Origin: an uncultured Sphingomonas sp.
GTDB taxonomy: Bacteria; Pseudomonadota; Alphaproteobacteria; Sphingomonadales; Sphingomonadaceae
Direction: 5' to 3'
Assembly (NCBI RefSeq): GCF_937859915.1
Contig: NZ_CALMAW010000051.1
Location: 1-36,885 of the forward strand
Length of the DNA: 36,885 nucleotides
Shown: positions 15,053-22,727 of the stretch, in pieces
How positions within the stretch are numbered: position 1 is the stretch's first letter
Layout: each line of letters starts with the position of its first letter
Translations under genes and position numbers: made by a program
Notes under the pieces: model-generated
What the model saw: the letters and a program-made list of their open reading frames with translations, nothing else
Databases searched by the model: none
What the model was told of the DNA's origin: nothing

Positions 15053-16242
15053 GGCGCCTCCACGCGCGCGAAATAGAGGATCACGCCGTAGCAGAGCGCG
15101 GGCAGGGTCAAGGCCGCGGCAAGGCCGATCCGGTCCGCCGCCACCCCGGTGGCGAGCGGCACGATTGCGCCGCCGACGACCGCCATGCACAGCAGCATCG
15201 CGGCGGCCGGCACGTCGTCGGCCTCTGCCGGCATCGCCAGGCTGTAAATCGTCGGAAACATGATCGAATTGGCGAGGCCCACGGTAAGCAGCGCCATACT
15301 GCCGGCGATCCCGGATAGGAAGATGGCACCGGCAAGGCAGACGATCGCGCCGACGCTCGCCCACGCCAGCAGCGTCGCGGCGCGACAGCGGCGCAGCGCC
15401 CAGGCGCCGGCGAAGCGACCGACCATCGCGCTGGTCCAGTAGAGGCTGACCAGCCGTCCGGCGGTGACCGCGTCGACGCCGAGCCGGTCCGGCAGCATCA
15501 GGTAATTGACCGCAAGCGCGCCGATCGTCACCTCGGCGCCGACATAGGCGAAGATCGCGAGCACGCCGCGGATCATGCGCGGCGCGCGCAGCAACGCGGC
15601 GAGCCGCGCCAGCGTCGGCATCGCCGCGGCGTCGGTGCGCGCCAGCAGGTTCCGGTTGGCGGCGAAGCCCAGCGCCAGCAGCGCGAAGACCAGCGCGAAG
15701 GCGAGAAAGGGGATCCGTGCCACGAAGGTCGCGCCGTGGCCGAGCAGGAACCAGGCGCCGACAAGCGGGCCGATCACGGTGCCGAGCGCGTTGAACCCCT
15801 GCAGCAGCGTGAAGCGCGCCGCCGCCCGGTCGCGCGTGCCGAGCGTCGCCATCGCGCCGTTGCACGCGACCTGCAGCACCGTCACCCCCGAGGACAGCAG
15901 CAGCAAGGCGATCAGCAGCGCGCCGAACGACTGCCGCAGCTGCGCCCCAGCGACCGCAAGACAGCCCAGCGCCATCACACCCAGCGCGCCGGCGACCGCG
16001 CGCATCAGCCCGGCGCGCGCGGTCAGGATCGAGGCCGGCCAGGCGAACAGAAGATATCCCGCATAGTAGAGCAGCTGGACAAGCAGTGCCTGCGTATAGT
16101 CGAGCCCGAGCAGAAGCTTGAGCCGCGGCACCAGCAGCGTCTCGCTCGACGCCAGCAGACCGCCGCCAAGGAACACGCCCAGCATCAACGCGAACAGCCG
16201 CGCCGCACGATCGGTCTCGATGTCGGCGGCGGGGCGTAGCAT
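15049..16242 (-). CDS. Sugar MFS transporter, FucP/GluP-like (397 aa)
   Basis: This is an inner-membrane sugar/proton symporter with about 12 hydrophobic segments. The N-terminal half has LGGGLLASSETLLVPRLKLL and YAGYLLFAWPASILTARAG, resembling the FucP/GluP 'fFl.GFl....n.il.P.lk' and 'Y.....pa..l..r.G' patterns. The C-terminal half has NSIMFPTIYSLAM, which is strongly characteristic of the FucP group (normally 'fNSiMFPTiFsla'). ATG 16242 is preferred; an in-frame ATG at 16299 lies inside an operator palindrome and is unlikely. It is the first gene of the minus-strand block and ends overlapping the LacI start. Together with a periplasmic trehalase and the divergent GH3 enzyme, the parsimonious cargo is glucose (inference). 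Fucose, galactose or another hexose cannot be excluded. Confidence 0.9.
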   Translation of the reverse strand: MLRPAADIETDRAARLFALMLGVFLGGGLLASSETLLVPRLKLLLGLDYTQALLVQLLYYAGYLLFAWPASILTARAGLMRAVAGALGVMALGCLAVAGAQLRQSFGALLIALLLLSSGVTVLQVACNGAMATLGTRDRAAARFTLLQGFNALGTVIGPLVGAWFLLGHGATFVARIPFLAFALVFALLALGFAANRNLLARTDAAAMPTLARLAALLRAPRMIRGVLAIFAYVGAEVTIGALAVNYLMLPDRLGVDAVTAGRLVSLYWTSAMVGRFAGAWALRRCRAATLLAWASVGAIVCLAGAIFLSGIAGSMALLTVGLANSIMFPTIYSLAMPAEADDVPAAAMLLCMAVVGGAIVPLATGVAADRIGLAAALTLPALCYGVILYFARVEAP

Positions 16243-16294
16243 GGCCGCGACCGTAGCCCGAATGTCACACCATGCAACCGGATGTGTCCCGATA

Positions 16295-16306
16295 GACATC
16301 GATGTC
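16295..16306. promoter_or_regulatory. LacI-type operator, copy 1
   Basis: Perfect 12-bp palindrome GACATCGATGTC with a central CG, 53 bp upstream of the permease ATG (minus strand). It is identical to copy 2, with a centre-to-centre distance of 23 bp, about two helical turns. The extended site reads AGACATCGATGTCA. Confidence 0.8.
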
Positions 16307-16317
16307 AGAAATATTTT

Positions 16318-16329
16318 GACATCGATGTC
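16318..16329. promoter_or_regulatory. LacI-type operator, copy 2, overlapping a -35-like element
   Basis: Perfect palindrome GACATCGATGTC, 57 bp upstream of the plus-strand receptor ATG. A consensus-like -35 (TTGACA, 16316-16321) overlaps its left half. The best -10 candidate 17 bp further (TTGAGA, 16339-16344) is weak. A repressor bound here would block polymerase directly. Confidence 0.8.
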
Positions 16330-16385
16330 GCAAACCGCTTGAGAGCCTGCAAGCCCGTTGAAGAGGGCGATTTTGGGAGGGATCC

Positions 16386-18863
16386 ATGACCCGGCATATT
16401 CTTGCCGCGAGCACTGCGCTTGCGGCCGTTCTCGCATTTCCGTCGGCCGCGTTCGCGCAGTCCAACCCCGCCGCGGCGACCGTGCCTGCAGGCGGCGACG
16501 CCGGCCCCACGCCCGTCGCGCAGCCCGCCGACCAGTCCGGCCAGGTCGCCGAGATCGTCGTCACCGCCACCAAGCGCGAGACCACGCTCGAGAAGACCCC
16601 GATCGCGATCTCCGCGTTCAGCCAGAAGCAGCTCGACGCCTATCAGGTCAAGGACGTCACCAGCCTCGCGCAGTTCGTCCCCAGCCTCGCGTTCAACCAG
16701 CAGGGCGACCAGTCGGCGATCCTGCTGACCTTGCGCGGCATCGGCAACGACAGCGCCTATACCGAGGTTGCCGACCCCGAGGTCGCGATCTACGTCGACG
16801 GCATCTATTCACCGCGTGCGCAGGGCGCCTCTGTGCTCGCTTATGATCTTGAGCGGATCGAAGTGCTGCGCGGCCCGCAGGGTACGCTGTTCGGCCGCAA
16901 CGCGACCGTCGGCGCGATCAGCTTCATCTCCGCCAAGCCCAGCTTCGACGGCATCAAGGGCTATGCCGAGGTCCTGGGCGGGTCGTACAACCGCTTCGGC
17001 ACGCAGGGCATGATCAACCTGCCGGTGACCGACACGCTCGCGGTGCGCGCGGCGTTCATCACCGATCGCAACGACGGCTATATCGGCTTCCAGCAGCCGC
17101 CGGTCACCGCCGGCGTCGATCGCTCGACCTATGTCACCAGCGGCAAGAAATATTATGCCAAGGACCAGAAGTCGGGCCGGATCAGCGCCGAATGGCGCCC
17201 GTCCGAGCGCTTCCGCTGGGATCTCAACGGCGAATATTTCAAGGACACCGGCACCCCGATCCTCGGCCTGATGCAGACCCCCCGCGCCGGGCAGGACTTC
17301 TGGTCCGCGCTGATCGACACCGCGCCGGAGCAGGACCGCTATTCGGTCTCGATCCACTCGAACATGTCCTATGATCTGAGCGACAGCGTCCAGGTCGCCT
17401 ATCTGGCGGGCTGGCAGCGCGTCGGCGGCAGCACCCAGGCCGACGCCGATGCCGGCACCGAGCCGCCGCTCGCGGGCAGCGTGCAGACCCTGCCGAACGC
17501 GGCTTTCGAAGAGAACCGCACGGTCAATTCGCGCTACGACTTCTTCAGCCACGAAGTGCAGATCAAGTCGATCGGCACGCACCCGATCGACTGGATCGTC
17601 GGCGGCTACTACAGCCACGAGAAGAACCAGATCCGCTTCGACATCGACGAGCGCAACGGCTATCGCAACGGCACGTTCAACTATGCCGGCGCGTTCATCC
17701 AGGCCGACCGCGAGATCGAGTCCAAGGCCGGCTTCGGCCAGGCGGTGTGGCACGCGACCAACAATATCCGCGTGACCGGCGGCATCCGCTACACCGACGA
17801 CGACAAGCGCGACGTCGGCGGGCGCAACGTGACCGCCTTCAACCCGACCTGCGCCGCCTCCGACACCGCCGCCAACGGCACCTGCGGCGGCCTGTTCGGC
17901 ATCGATCCGCATGCCACCGCGCAGGTGCTCGCCAACGAGCTCGGCTTCAACATCTCGAACAATGACGCGCACGGCAATTGGAGCAAGGTCACCTGGCTCG
18001 GCCGCGTCGACGCCGACATCACCGACACCACCTTCGGCTATGGCAGCGTCTCGACGGGCTTCAAGTCGGGCAATATCGAGGATGGTGGCCTGACCGCCAA
18101 TCCCGAGACGCTGACCAACTATGAAGTCGGCCTCAAGCAACGCTTCTTCGGTGGCCGCGCGACCCTGAACCTCGCCGCCTATTACAGCGATTTCAAGGGC
18201 TATCAGGTCAACCAGGCGGTGACCTTCCACGCCGATCCGAGCAATCCGCTGCTGATCACCGGCAGCCAGATCATCACCACCAACGCCAAGGGCGCGACCG
18301 CGAAGGGCATCGAGGCGGAACTCACCGCCAACCTGACCCGTCACGATCACCTCAACGTGTCGGCGGACGTGCAGAAGACCCGGCTCAAGACGCTGCTGAC
18401 GGTCGACGGCCGTCTCTACAACGCCAGCGATCCGGCCAACATCGAGAATCTGCAGGGCAACGAGCTGCCGCACGCGCCGCGCTTCTCGGGCACGGTGACT
18501 TACATCCACGACGTCGAACTCGCCAATGGCGCGACGCTCAGCCCGCGGGCGACGGTACATTATGAGACCAAGAGCTGGCTGACCTACTTCAACGGCGACG
18601 TCGCCTCGCGCTACGCCGATCCGACGGGCAAGGGCGCCTACGGCACCGCTTTCGATCGCCAGAAGGCCTATGCCAAGGTCGATCTCGGGCTGACCTACAC
18701 CCCGGCGGGCGGTCGCTATCTGATCGAATTGTTCGGCCAGAACGTCACCGACCACAAGATCCGCCTGAGCTCGGGCTCCTACGGTGCGCCGCAGAACCCG
18801 ATCTTCCTGTCCAACTACGCCCCGCCGCGGACCTTCGGTGGCCGCGTCCGCCTCAACTTCTGA
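16386..18863 (+). CDS. TonB-dependent receptor (825 aa)
   Basis: Outer-membrane importer. ATG 16386 follows a strong GGGAGG ribosome-binding site. The signal peptide is MTRHILAASTALAAVLAFPS with cleavage near AFA/Q (residue 24), then comes a Pro/Ala linker and a TonB-box-like EIVVTA (56-61). The plug has LTLRGIGNDSAYTEVADPEV and IEVLRGPQGTLFGRNATVGA, the typical 'EVLRGPQGtLfGrna' signature. The barrel ends APPRTFGGRVRLNF. It has no STN domain and is not closely related to the two receptors on the other strand. It leads a plus-strand group with a halogenase-family flavoprotein and a GH3 enzyme, and is transcribed from the operator-bearing divergent region. Carbohydrate uptake is the likely role (inference). 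Confidence 0.95.
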   Translation: MTRHILAASTALAAVLAFPSAAFAQSNPAAATVPAGGDAGPTPVAQPADQSGQVAEIVVTATKRETTLEKTPIAISAFSQKQLDAYQVKDVTSLAQFVPSLAFNQQGDQSAILLTLRGIGNDSAYTEVADPEVAIYVDGIYSPRAQGASVLAYDLERIEVLRGPQGTLFGRNATVGAISFISAKPSFDGIKGYAEVLGGSYNRFGTQGMINLPVTDTLAVRAAFITDRNDGYIGFQQPPVTAGVDRSTYVTSGKKYYAKDQKSGRISAEWRPSERFRWDLNGEYFKDTGTPILGLMQTPRAGQDFWSALIDTAPEQDRYSVSIHSNMSYDLSDSVQVAYLAGWQRVGGSTQADADAGTEPPLAGSVQTLPNAAFEENRTVNSRYDFFSHEVQIKSIGTHPIDWIVGGYYSHEKNQIRFDIDERNGYRNGTFNYAGAFIQADREIESKAGFGQAVWHATNNIRVTGGIRYTDDDKRDVGGRNVTAFNPTCAASDTAANGTCGGLFGIDPHATAQVLANELGFNISNNDAHGNWSKVTWLGRVDADITDTTFGYGSVSTGFKSGNIEDGGLTANPETLTNYEVGLKQRFFGGRATLNLAAYYSDFKGYQVNQAVTFHADPSNPLLITGSQIITTNAKGATAKGIEAELTANLTRHDHLNVSADVQKTRLKTLLTVDGRLYNASDPANIENLQGNELPHAPRFSGTVTYIHDVELANGATLSPRATVHYETKSWLTYFNGDVASRYADPTGKGAYGTAFDRQKAYAKVDLGLTYTPAGGRYLIELFGQNVTDHKIRLSSGSYGAPQNPIFLSNYAPPRTFGGRVRLNF

Positions 18864-18875
18864 GGCGCCTAGGGA

Positions 18876-18891
18876 CCGATAGCGCTTTCGG
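18876..18891. promoter_or_regulatory. Imperfect palindrome after the receptor gene
   Basis: CCGATAGCGCTTTCGG is a 16-bp palindrome with one mismatched pair and an AGCGCT centre, the same core as the palindrome before the GH67 gene. It lies 12 bp after the receptor stop and could be an internal operator for the halogenase and GH3 genes. It could also be chance. Confidence 0.3.
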
Positions 18892-18914
18892 CTGCCCCCT
18901 CGGCCGAATACTGG

Positions 18915-18943
18915 GCCATCGTCGGGCGGGTCCCGACGATGGC
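18915..18943 (+). terminator. Strong hairpin between receptor and halogenase
   Basis: GCCATCGTCGGG (18915-18926) pairs perfectly with CCCGACGATGGC (18932-18943) around CGGGT and is followed by TTCTCTTTC. It is a good intrinsic terminator or attenuator. The halogenase ATG lies 23 bp downstream with no obvious promoter between, so it probably lets through part of the transcription. Confidence 0.7.
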
Positions 18944-18966
18944 TTCTCTTTCGGATCGGTTGACCC

Positions 18967-20499
18967 ATGAACGATACGCGCATCGTCATTGTCGGCGGCG
19001 GCACCGCGGGTTGGCTCACCGCCGCCTATCTGTCGCGGACGCTGGGCAAACCCGGGTCGGGCACCCGGATCACCGTCGTCGAATCCCCCGACATCGCGAT
19101 CATCGGGGTCGGCGAGGGCAGTTTCCCGACGCTGCGCACCACGCTCTCGACGCTAGGGGTGAGCGAAGCCGCGTTCTGCAAGGCGGCGGATGCGACCTTC
19201 AAGCAGGGGGTGCGCTTCACCGGCTGGGCCGGGCGGCCGACCCCCGGTCATGATCACGACGATTATATGCATGTGTTCGACCTGCCCTATGGCGGCGACA
19301 CGCCCGGGCTGCTGCCCGCCTGGCTCGCGACCGGCGGCGCCAACCGCCCGGCCTATGCTGACGCGGTGACCGCGCAGGAGCGGGTGATGCGCGCAGGCCT
19401 CGCCCCCAAGCGCCCCGGCGACCGCGATTTCGAGGCGCCGTTCAACTATGCCTATCATTTCGACGCGCCCAAGCTCGCCGGCTTCCTGCGCGACGTCGCG
19501 GTCGCGAACGGCGTCGAGCGGATCGTCGCGACGATCGGCAAGGTGGTGCAGGCCGAGGACGGCCACATCGCCGCGGTCGTCCCCGAAAATGGTGGGGACG
19601 CGATCGCGGGCGACCTGTTCGTCGACTGCACCGGTTTTTCGGGCCGGCTGATCGGCGAGACGCTCGGCTCGCGGTTCAAACCCGTCGACGACATCCTGTT
19701 CAACGACCGCGCGTTGGCGCTGCAAATCCCCTATGATCGTCCCGACGCGCCGATCAGCAGCTATACGCATGCGACCGCGCATGGCGGCGGCTGGATCTGG
19801 GACATCGGCCTCTCCGAGCGCCGCGGCACCGGCTGCGTCTATTCGAGCCGCCACATGAGCGACGACGAAGCCGAGCGCGTGCTGCGCGGCTATGCCGGGG
19901 TCGGCGAGGCGGGGACGCCCCGGCTGCTCAAGTTCCGCACCGGCTACCGCGAGACGCAGTGGGTCGGCAATACCGTCGCGGTCGGGCTGGCGGCGGGCTT
20001 CTTCGAGCCGCTCGAATCGACCGGCATCATGCTGATCGAGGTCGCCGCGCGGATGATCGCCGAGTTCGCGGTCAACACCGACAAGGCGTCGCTCGCGGCG
20101 GCGGCGCGCTCGTACAACAGGCTGATGCCGGCGCGCTTCGCGGCGATCGTCGAATTTCTCAAGCTGCACTATGCGATCAGCCACCGGCGCGACACCGCCT
20201 ATTGGCGCGACAACACCGATCCCGCGACCTGGCCCGACGGCCTCGCCGACAAGCTCGCGCAGTGGCAGAGGCGACTGCCCTCGCGCTTCGACTTCGTCGT
20301 CGATCATGAGAGCTTCCTGCCGCCCAATTGGCAGTACATCCTCTACGGCCATGGCTTCGACACGCCGGCACCGATCGTCGCGCCGCCCGCGCTCGACGCG
20401 GCCTATGCGGCGTTCGGCAAGGTCCGCCAGGCGCAGGCGCAGGCAGTCAAGGCGCTGCCCGACCATCGCAGCCTCGTCCAGCATCTCCACCAGACCTGA
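18967..20499 (+). CDS. Flavin-dependent tryptophan-halogenase-family protein (510 aa)
   Basis: The family uses FADH2, oxygen and halide to halogenate tryptophan, indoles or other aromatic rings. The dinucleotide-binding motif GGGTAGW is at residues 10-16. A Lys at position 79, in ATFKQGVRF, matches the catalytic Lys79 of PrnA/RebH, and FFEPLESTGI (345-354) carries the conserved active-site Glu. The halogenase motif WxWxIP appears as WIWDIG (276-281), so the final Pro is Gly. The essential residues are thus present and the protein is probably active, but its substrate need not be tryptophan. No flavin reductase is encoded next to it. It lies between a TonB receptor and a GH3 enzyme; members of this family beside TonB receptors recur in Caulobacter, Xanthomonas and sphingomonads, with no established role known to me. 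The start ATG 18967 has a weak ribosome-binding site. Confidence 0.93.
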   Translation: MNDTRIVIVGGGTAGWLTAAYLSRTLGKPGSGTRITVVESPDIAIIGVGEGSFPTLRTTLSTLGVSEAAFCKAADATFKQGVRFTGWAGRPTPGHDHDDYMHVFDLPYGGDTPGLLPAWLATGGANRPAYADAVTAQERVMRAGLAPKRPGDRDFEAPFNYAYHFDAPKLAGFLRDVAVANGVERIVATIGKVVQAEDGHIAAVVPENGGDAIAGDLFVDCTGFSGRLIGETLGSRFKPVDDILFNDRALALQIPYDRPDAPISSYTHATAHGGGWIWDIGLSERRGTGCVYSSRHMSDDEAERVLRGYAGVGEAGTPRLLKFRTGYRETQWVGNTVAVGLAAGFFEPLESTGIMLIEVAARMIAEFAVNTDKASLAAAARSYNRLMPARFAAIVEFLKLHYAISHRRDTAYWRDNTDPATWPDGLADKLAQWQRRLPSRFDFVVDHESFLPPNWQYILYGHGFDTPAPIVAPPALDAAYAAFGKVRQAQAQAVKALPDHRSLVQHLHQT

Positions 20500-20521
20500 T
20501 TTTCTCTCGAAAGGCCCGTCC

Positions 20522-22723
20522 ATGCGCGCTCTCCGTCTGCTTCCCCTGCTGCTCGCCGGTGCCGCGCTGGCGACCCCTCTCGCCGCGCAGATGCCGGCCG
20601 AGCGCGCCGCCGCGCTGGTCGCCAAGATGACGCCCGCCGAGAAGCTCCAGCTCGTCCACGGCTATTGGTATCCGACCCAGACGCCGGCGACGCCCGATCT
20701 GCCCGCGGGCTTCGTACCGTCCGCAGGCGCGATCGCGGGCATTCCGCGGCTCGGCATCCCGACGCTGTACGAGAGCGACGCCAGCCTCGGCGTCGCCAAC
20801 CAGATCGAGGAGCGCAAGGGCGACACCGCGACCGCGCTGCCCTCCGCGCTCGCCACTGCCGCGACGTTCGATCCGGCGCTTGCCGAGGCCGGCGGCGCGA
20901 TGATCGGTGCCGAGGCGCGCGCCAAGCGCTTCAACGTGTTGCTCGCCGGCGGCGTCAACCTGACGCGCGATCCGTGGGGCGGGCGCGACTTCGAATATAT
21001 GGGCGAGGACCCGCTGCTCGCCGGCACGATGGCGGGGGCGTCGATCGCCGGCGTGCAGAGCAACCACATCGTCTCGACGATCAAACATTATGCGCTCAAC
21101 GCGCAGGAAACGGGCCGCATGGTGCTCGACGCGCGGCTCGACGATGCCGCGATGCACGAAAGCGACCTGCTCGCGTTCAGGATCGCGATCGACCGCGGCC
21201 ATCCCGGCTCGGTGATGTGCGCCTATATGCGCGTCAATGGCGACTATTCTTGCGAGAACAAGCCTATCCTCACCGACATCCTCAAGGGCGAATGGGCCTA
21301 TCCGGGCTGGGTGATGTCCGATTGGGGCGCGGTCCATTCGACCGAGAAGGCGGCGCTCGCCGGGCTCGACCAGGAATCGGGCCAGCAGCTCGACGCCAAG
21401 CCCTATTTCGGGCCGGCGCTGGCCGAAGCGGTCAAGGCCGGTCGCGTGCCGCAGGCGCGGATCGACGACATGGTGACGCGCATCCTCACCGGCATGATCG
21501 AGACCGGGCTGATGGATCATCCGCTGCCCGCCACCGTCCAGCCGATCGACTATGCCGCGCATGCCGAGGTCGCGCAGCGCGATGCGGAGGCCGCGATCGT
21601 GCTGCTCAAGAATGAGCATGGTCTGCTGCCGATCGCCAAGACCGCCAAGCGCATCGTGCTGATCGGTGCGCATGCCGACGTCGGCGTGCTGTCGGGCGGC
21701 GGCTCGTCGCAGGTGCGATCGGTCGGCGGCGTGCCCGTCGAGATTCCGCTGACCCAGGGCGAGGCCGCAAGCTTCGCGCGGATCACCTATCATGCTTCGT
21801 CGCCGCTCAAGGCGCTGCAGGCGGCGGCGCCTGGTGCCGCGATCAGCTATGTCGACGGCAGCGATCCGGTTGCCGCCGCCAAGGCCGCGGCCGGCGCCGA
21901 TCTCGCGATCGTGTTCGCCTGGCAGTGGCAGAGCGAGGCGCAGGATGCCGAGACGCTGGCGCTGCCCGCCGGCCAAGACGCGCTGATCGCCAAGGTCGCC
22001 GCCGCCAACCCGAAGACCGCGGTGGTGCTCGAGACCGGCGGGCCGGTGCTGATGCCGTGGCTGTCGAAGGTGCCCGCGGTGATCGAGGCCTGGTATCCCG
22101 GTCAGCGCGGCGGCGAGGCGATCGCGGCGGTGCTGACCGGTACGGTCAACCCCTCGGGCCGCCTGCCGATCACCTTTCCCGCGGCGGAAGCTCAGGTGCC
22201 GCGACCGACCGCGATCGGGCTCGACCTGCTCCACAAGCGCGACGCCGCGGGCAATCCCACCGCACCGCTGCCAATGTTCCAGGTCCATTATCCCGAGGGC
22301 GCCAATGTCGGCTACCGCTGGTACCAGAAGACCGGCGCGACGCCGCTCTTCCCCTTCGGCCACGGCCTCAGCTACACCGGCTTCCGCTATGCGGGGCTGA
22401 CCGTGCAGGGCAATGAGGCGCGCTTCACCGTCACCAACAGCGGGCACCGCGCGGGCATCGACGTCCCGCAGGTCTATGTCGAGGCGGCGGACGGCGCGGG
22501 CGTCAAGACCTATCGGCTGGCCGGATGGTCGCGCCTGGCGCTTGCACCGGGCCAGTCGCAGCAGGTATCGGTCACGCTCGATCCGCGCACTGCGGCGACC
22601 TGGGACGGTACGGCCAAGCGCTGGAACGTCCCGACGGCACCGCTCAAGCTCGCCGTCGGTCACGACGCGACGGATCATGCACTGAGCGGCACGGTGTCGC
22701 TGAAGGCGCCCGAGGGGATGTAA
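20522..22723 (+). CDS. Glycoside hydrolase family 3 beta-glucosidase/beta-xylosidase (733 aa)
   Basis: A retaining exo-enzyme that removes terminal beta-linked glucose or xylose. ATG 20522 follows GAAAGG and gives a signal peptide (MRALRLLPLLLAGAALATPL with cleavage near AAQ), so it acts in the periplasm. The GH3 N-domain shows GVNLTRDPWGGRDFEYMGED, the KHY motif (188-190) and the nucleophile Asp267 in VMSDWGA. The second domain has LLKNEHGLLPI and WYPGQRGGEAIA, followed by FPFGHGLSYTGF and a C-terminal fibronectin-III-like domain. Length is typical for bacterial BglX-type enzymes. The frame is open upstream to 20171, but that overlaps the halogenase and is ignored. It starts 22 bp after the halogenase stop, so the two are one operon. 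Beta-glucosidase is the more likely activity because the shared regulatory region also serves a trehalase and a hexose permease; beta-xylosidase is possible. Confidence 0.93.
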   Translation: MRALRLLPLLLAGAALATPLAAQMPAERAAALVAKMTPAEKLQLVHGYWYPTQTPATPDLPAGFVPSAGAIAGIPRLGIPTLYESDASLGVANQIEERKGDTATALPSALATAATFDPALAEAGGAMIGAEARAKRFNVLLAGGVNLTRDPWGGRDFEYMGEDPLLAGTMAGASIAGVQSNHIVSTIKHYALNAQETGRMVLDARLDDAAMHESDLLAFRIAIDRGHPGSVMCAYMRVNGDYSCENKPILTDILKGEWAYPGWVMSDWGAVHSTEKAALAGLDQESGQQLDAKPYFGPALAEAVKAGRVPQARIDDMVTRILTGMIETGLMDHPLPATVQPIDYAAHAEVAQRDAEAAIVLLKNEHGLLPIAKTAKRIVLIGAHADVGVLSGGGSSQVRSVGGVPVEIPLTQGEAASFARITYHASSPLKALQAAAPGAAISYVDGSDPVAAAKAAAGADLAIVFAWQWQSEAQDAETLALPAGQDALIAKVAAANPKTAVVLETGGPVLMPWLSKVPAVIEAWYPGQRGGEAIAAVLTGTVNPSGRLPITFPAAEAQVPRPTAIGLDLLHKRDAAGNPTAPLPMFQVHYPEGANVGYRWYQKTGATPLFPFGHGLSYTGFRYAGLTVQGNEARFTVTNSGHRAGIDVPQVYVEAADGAGVKTYRLAGWSRLALAPGQSQQVSVTLDPRTAATWDGTAKRWNVPTAPLKLAVGHDATDHALSGTVSLKAPEGM

Positions 22724-22727
22724 GAGA

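Noticed and set aside
15053-15865. Apparent fusion of the LacI frame with an upstream 270-codon extension
   Set aside because: The extension overlaps the MFS gene in another frame; GTG 15052 with GGAGG is the natural start.
16809-19019. 736-codon minus-strand ORF opposite receptor and halogenase
   Set aside because: Shadow of the real plus-strand genes; spans two genes and the terminator hairpin.
20447-22678. 743-codon minus-strand ORF opposite GH3
   Set aside because: Antisense shadow with no recognisable domain; GH3 on the plus strand is certain.
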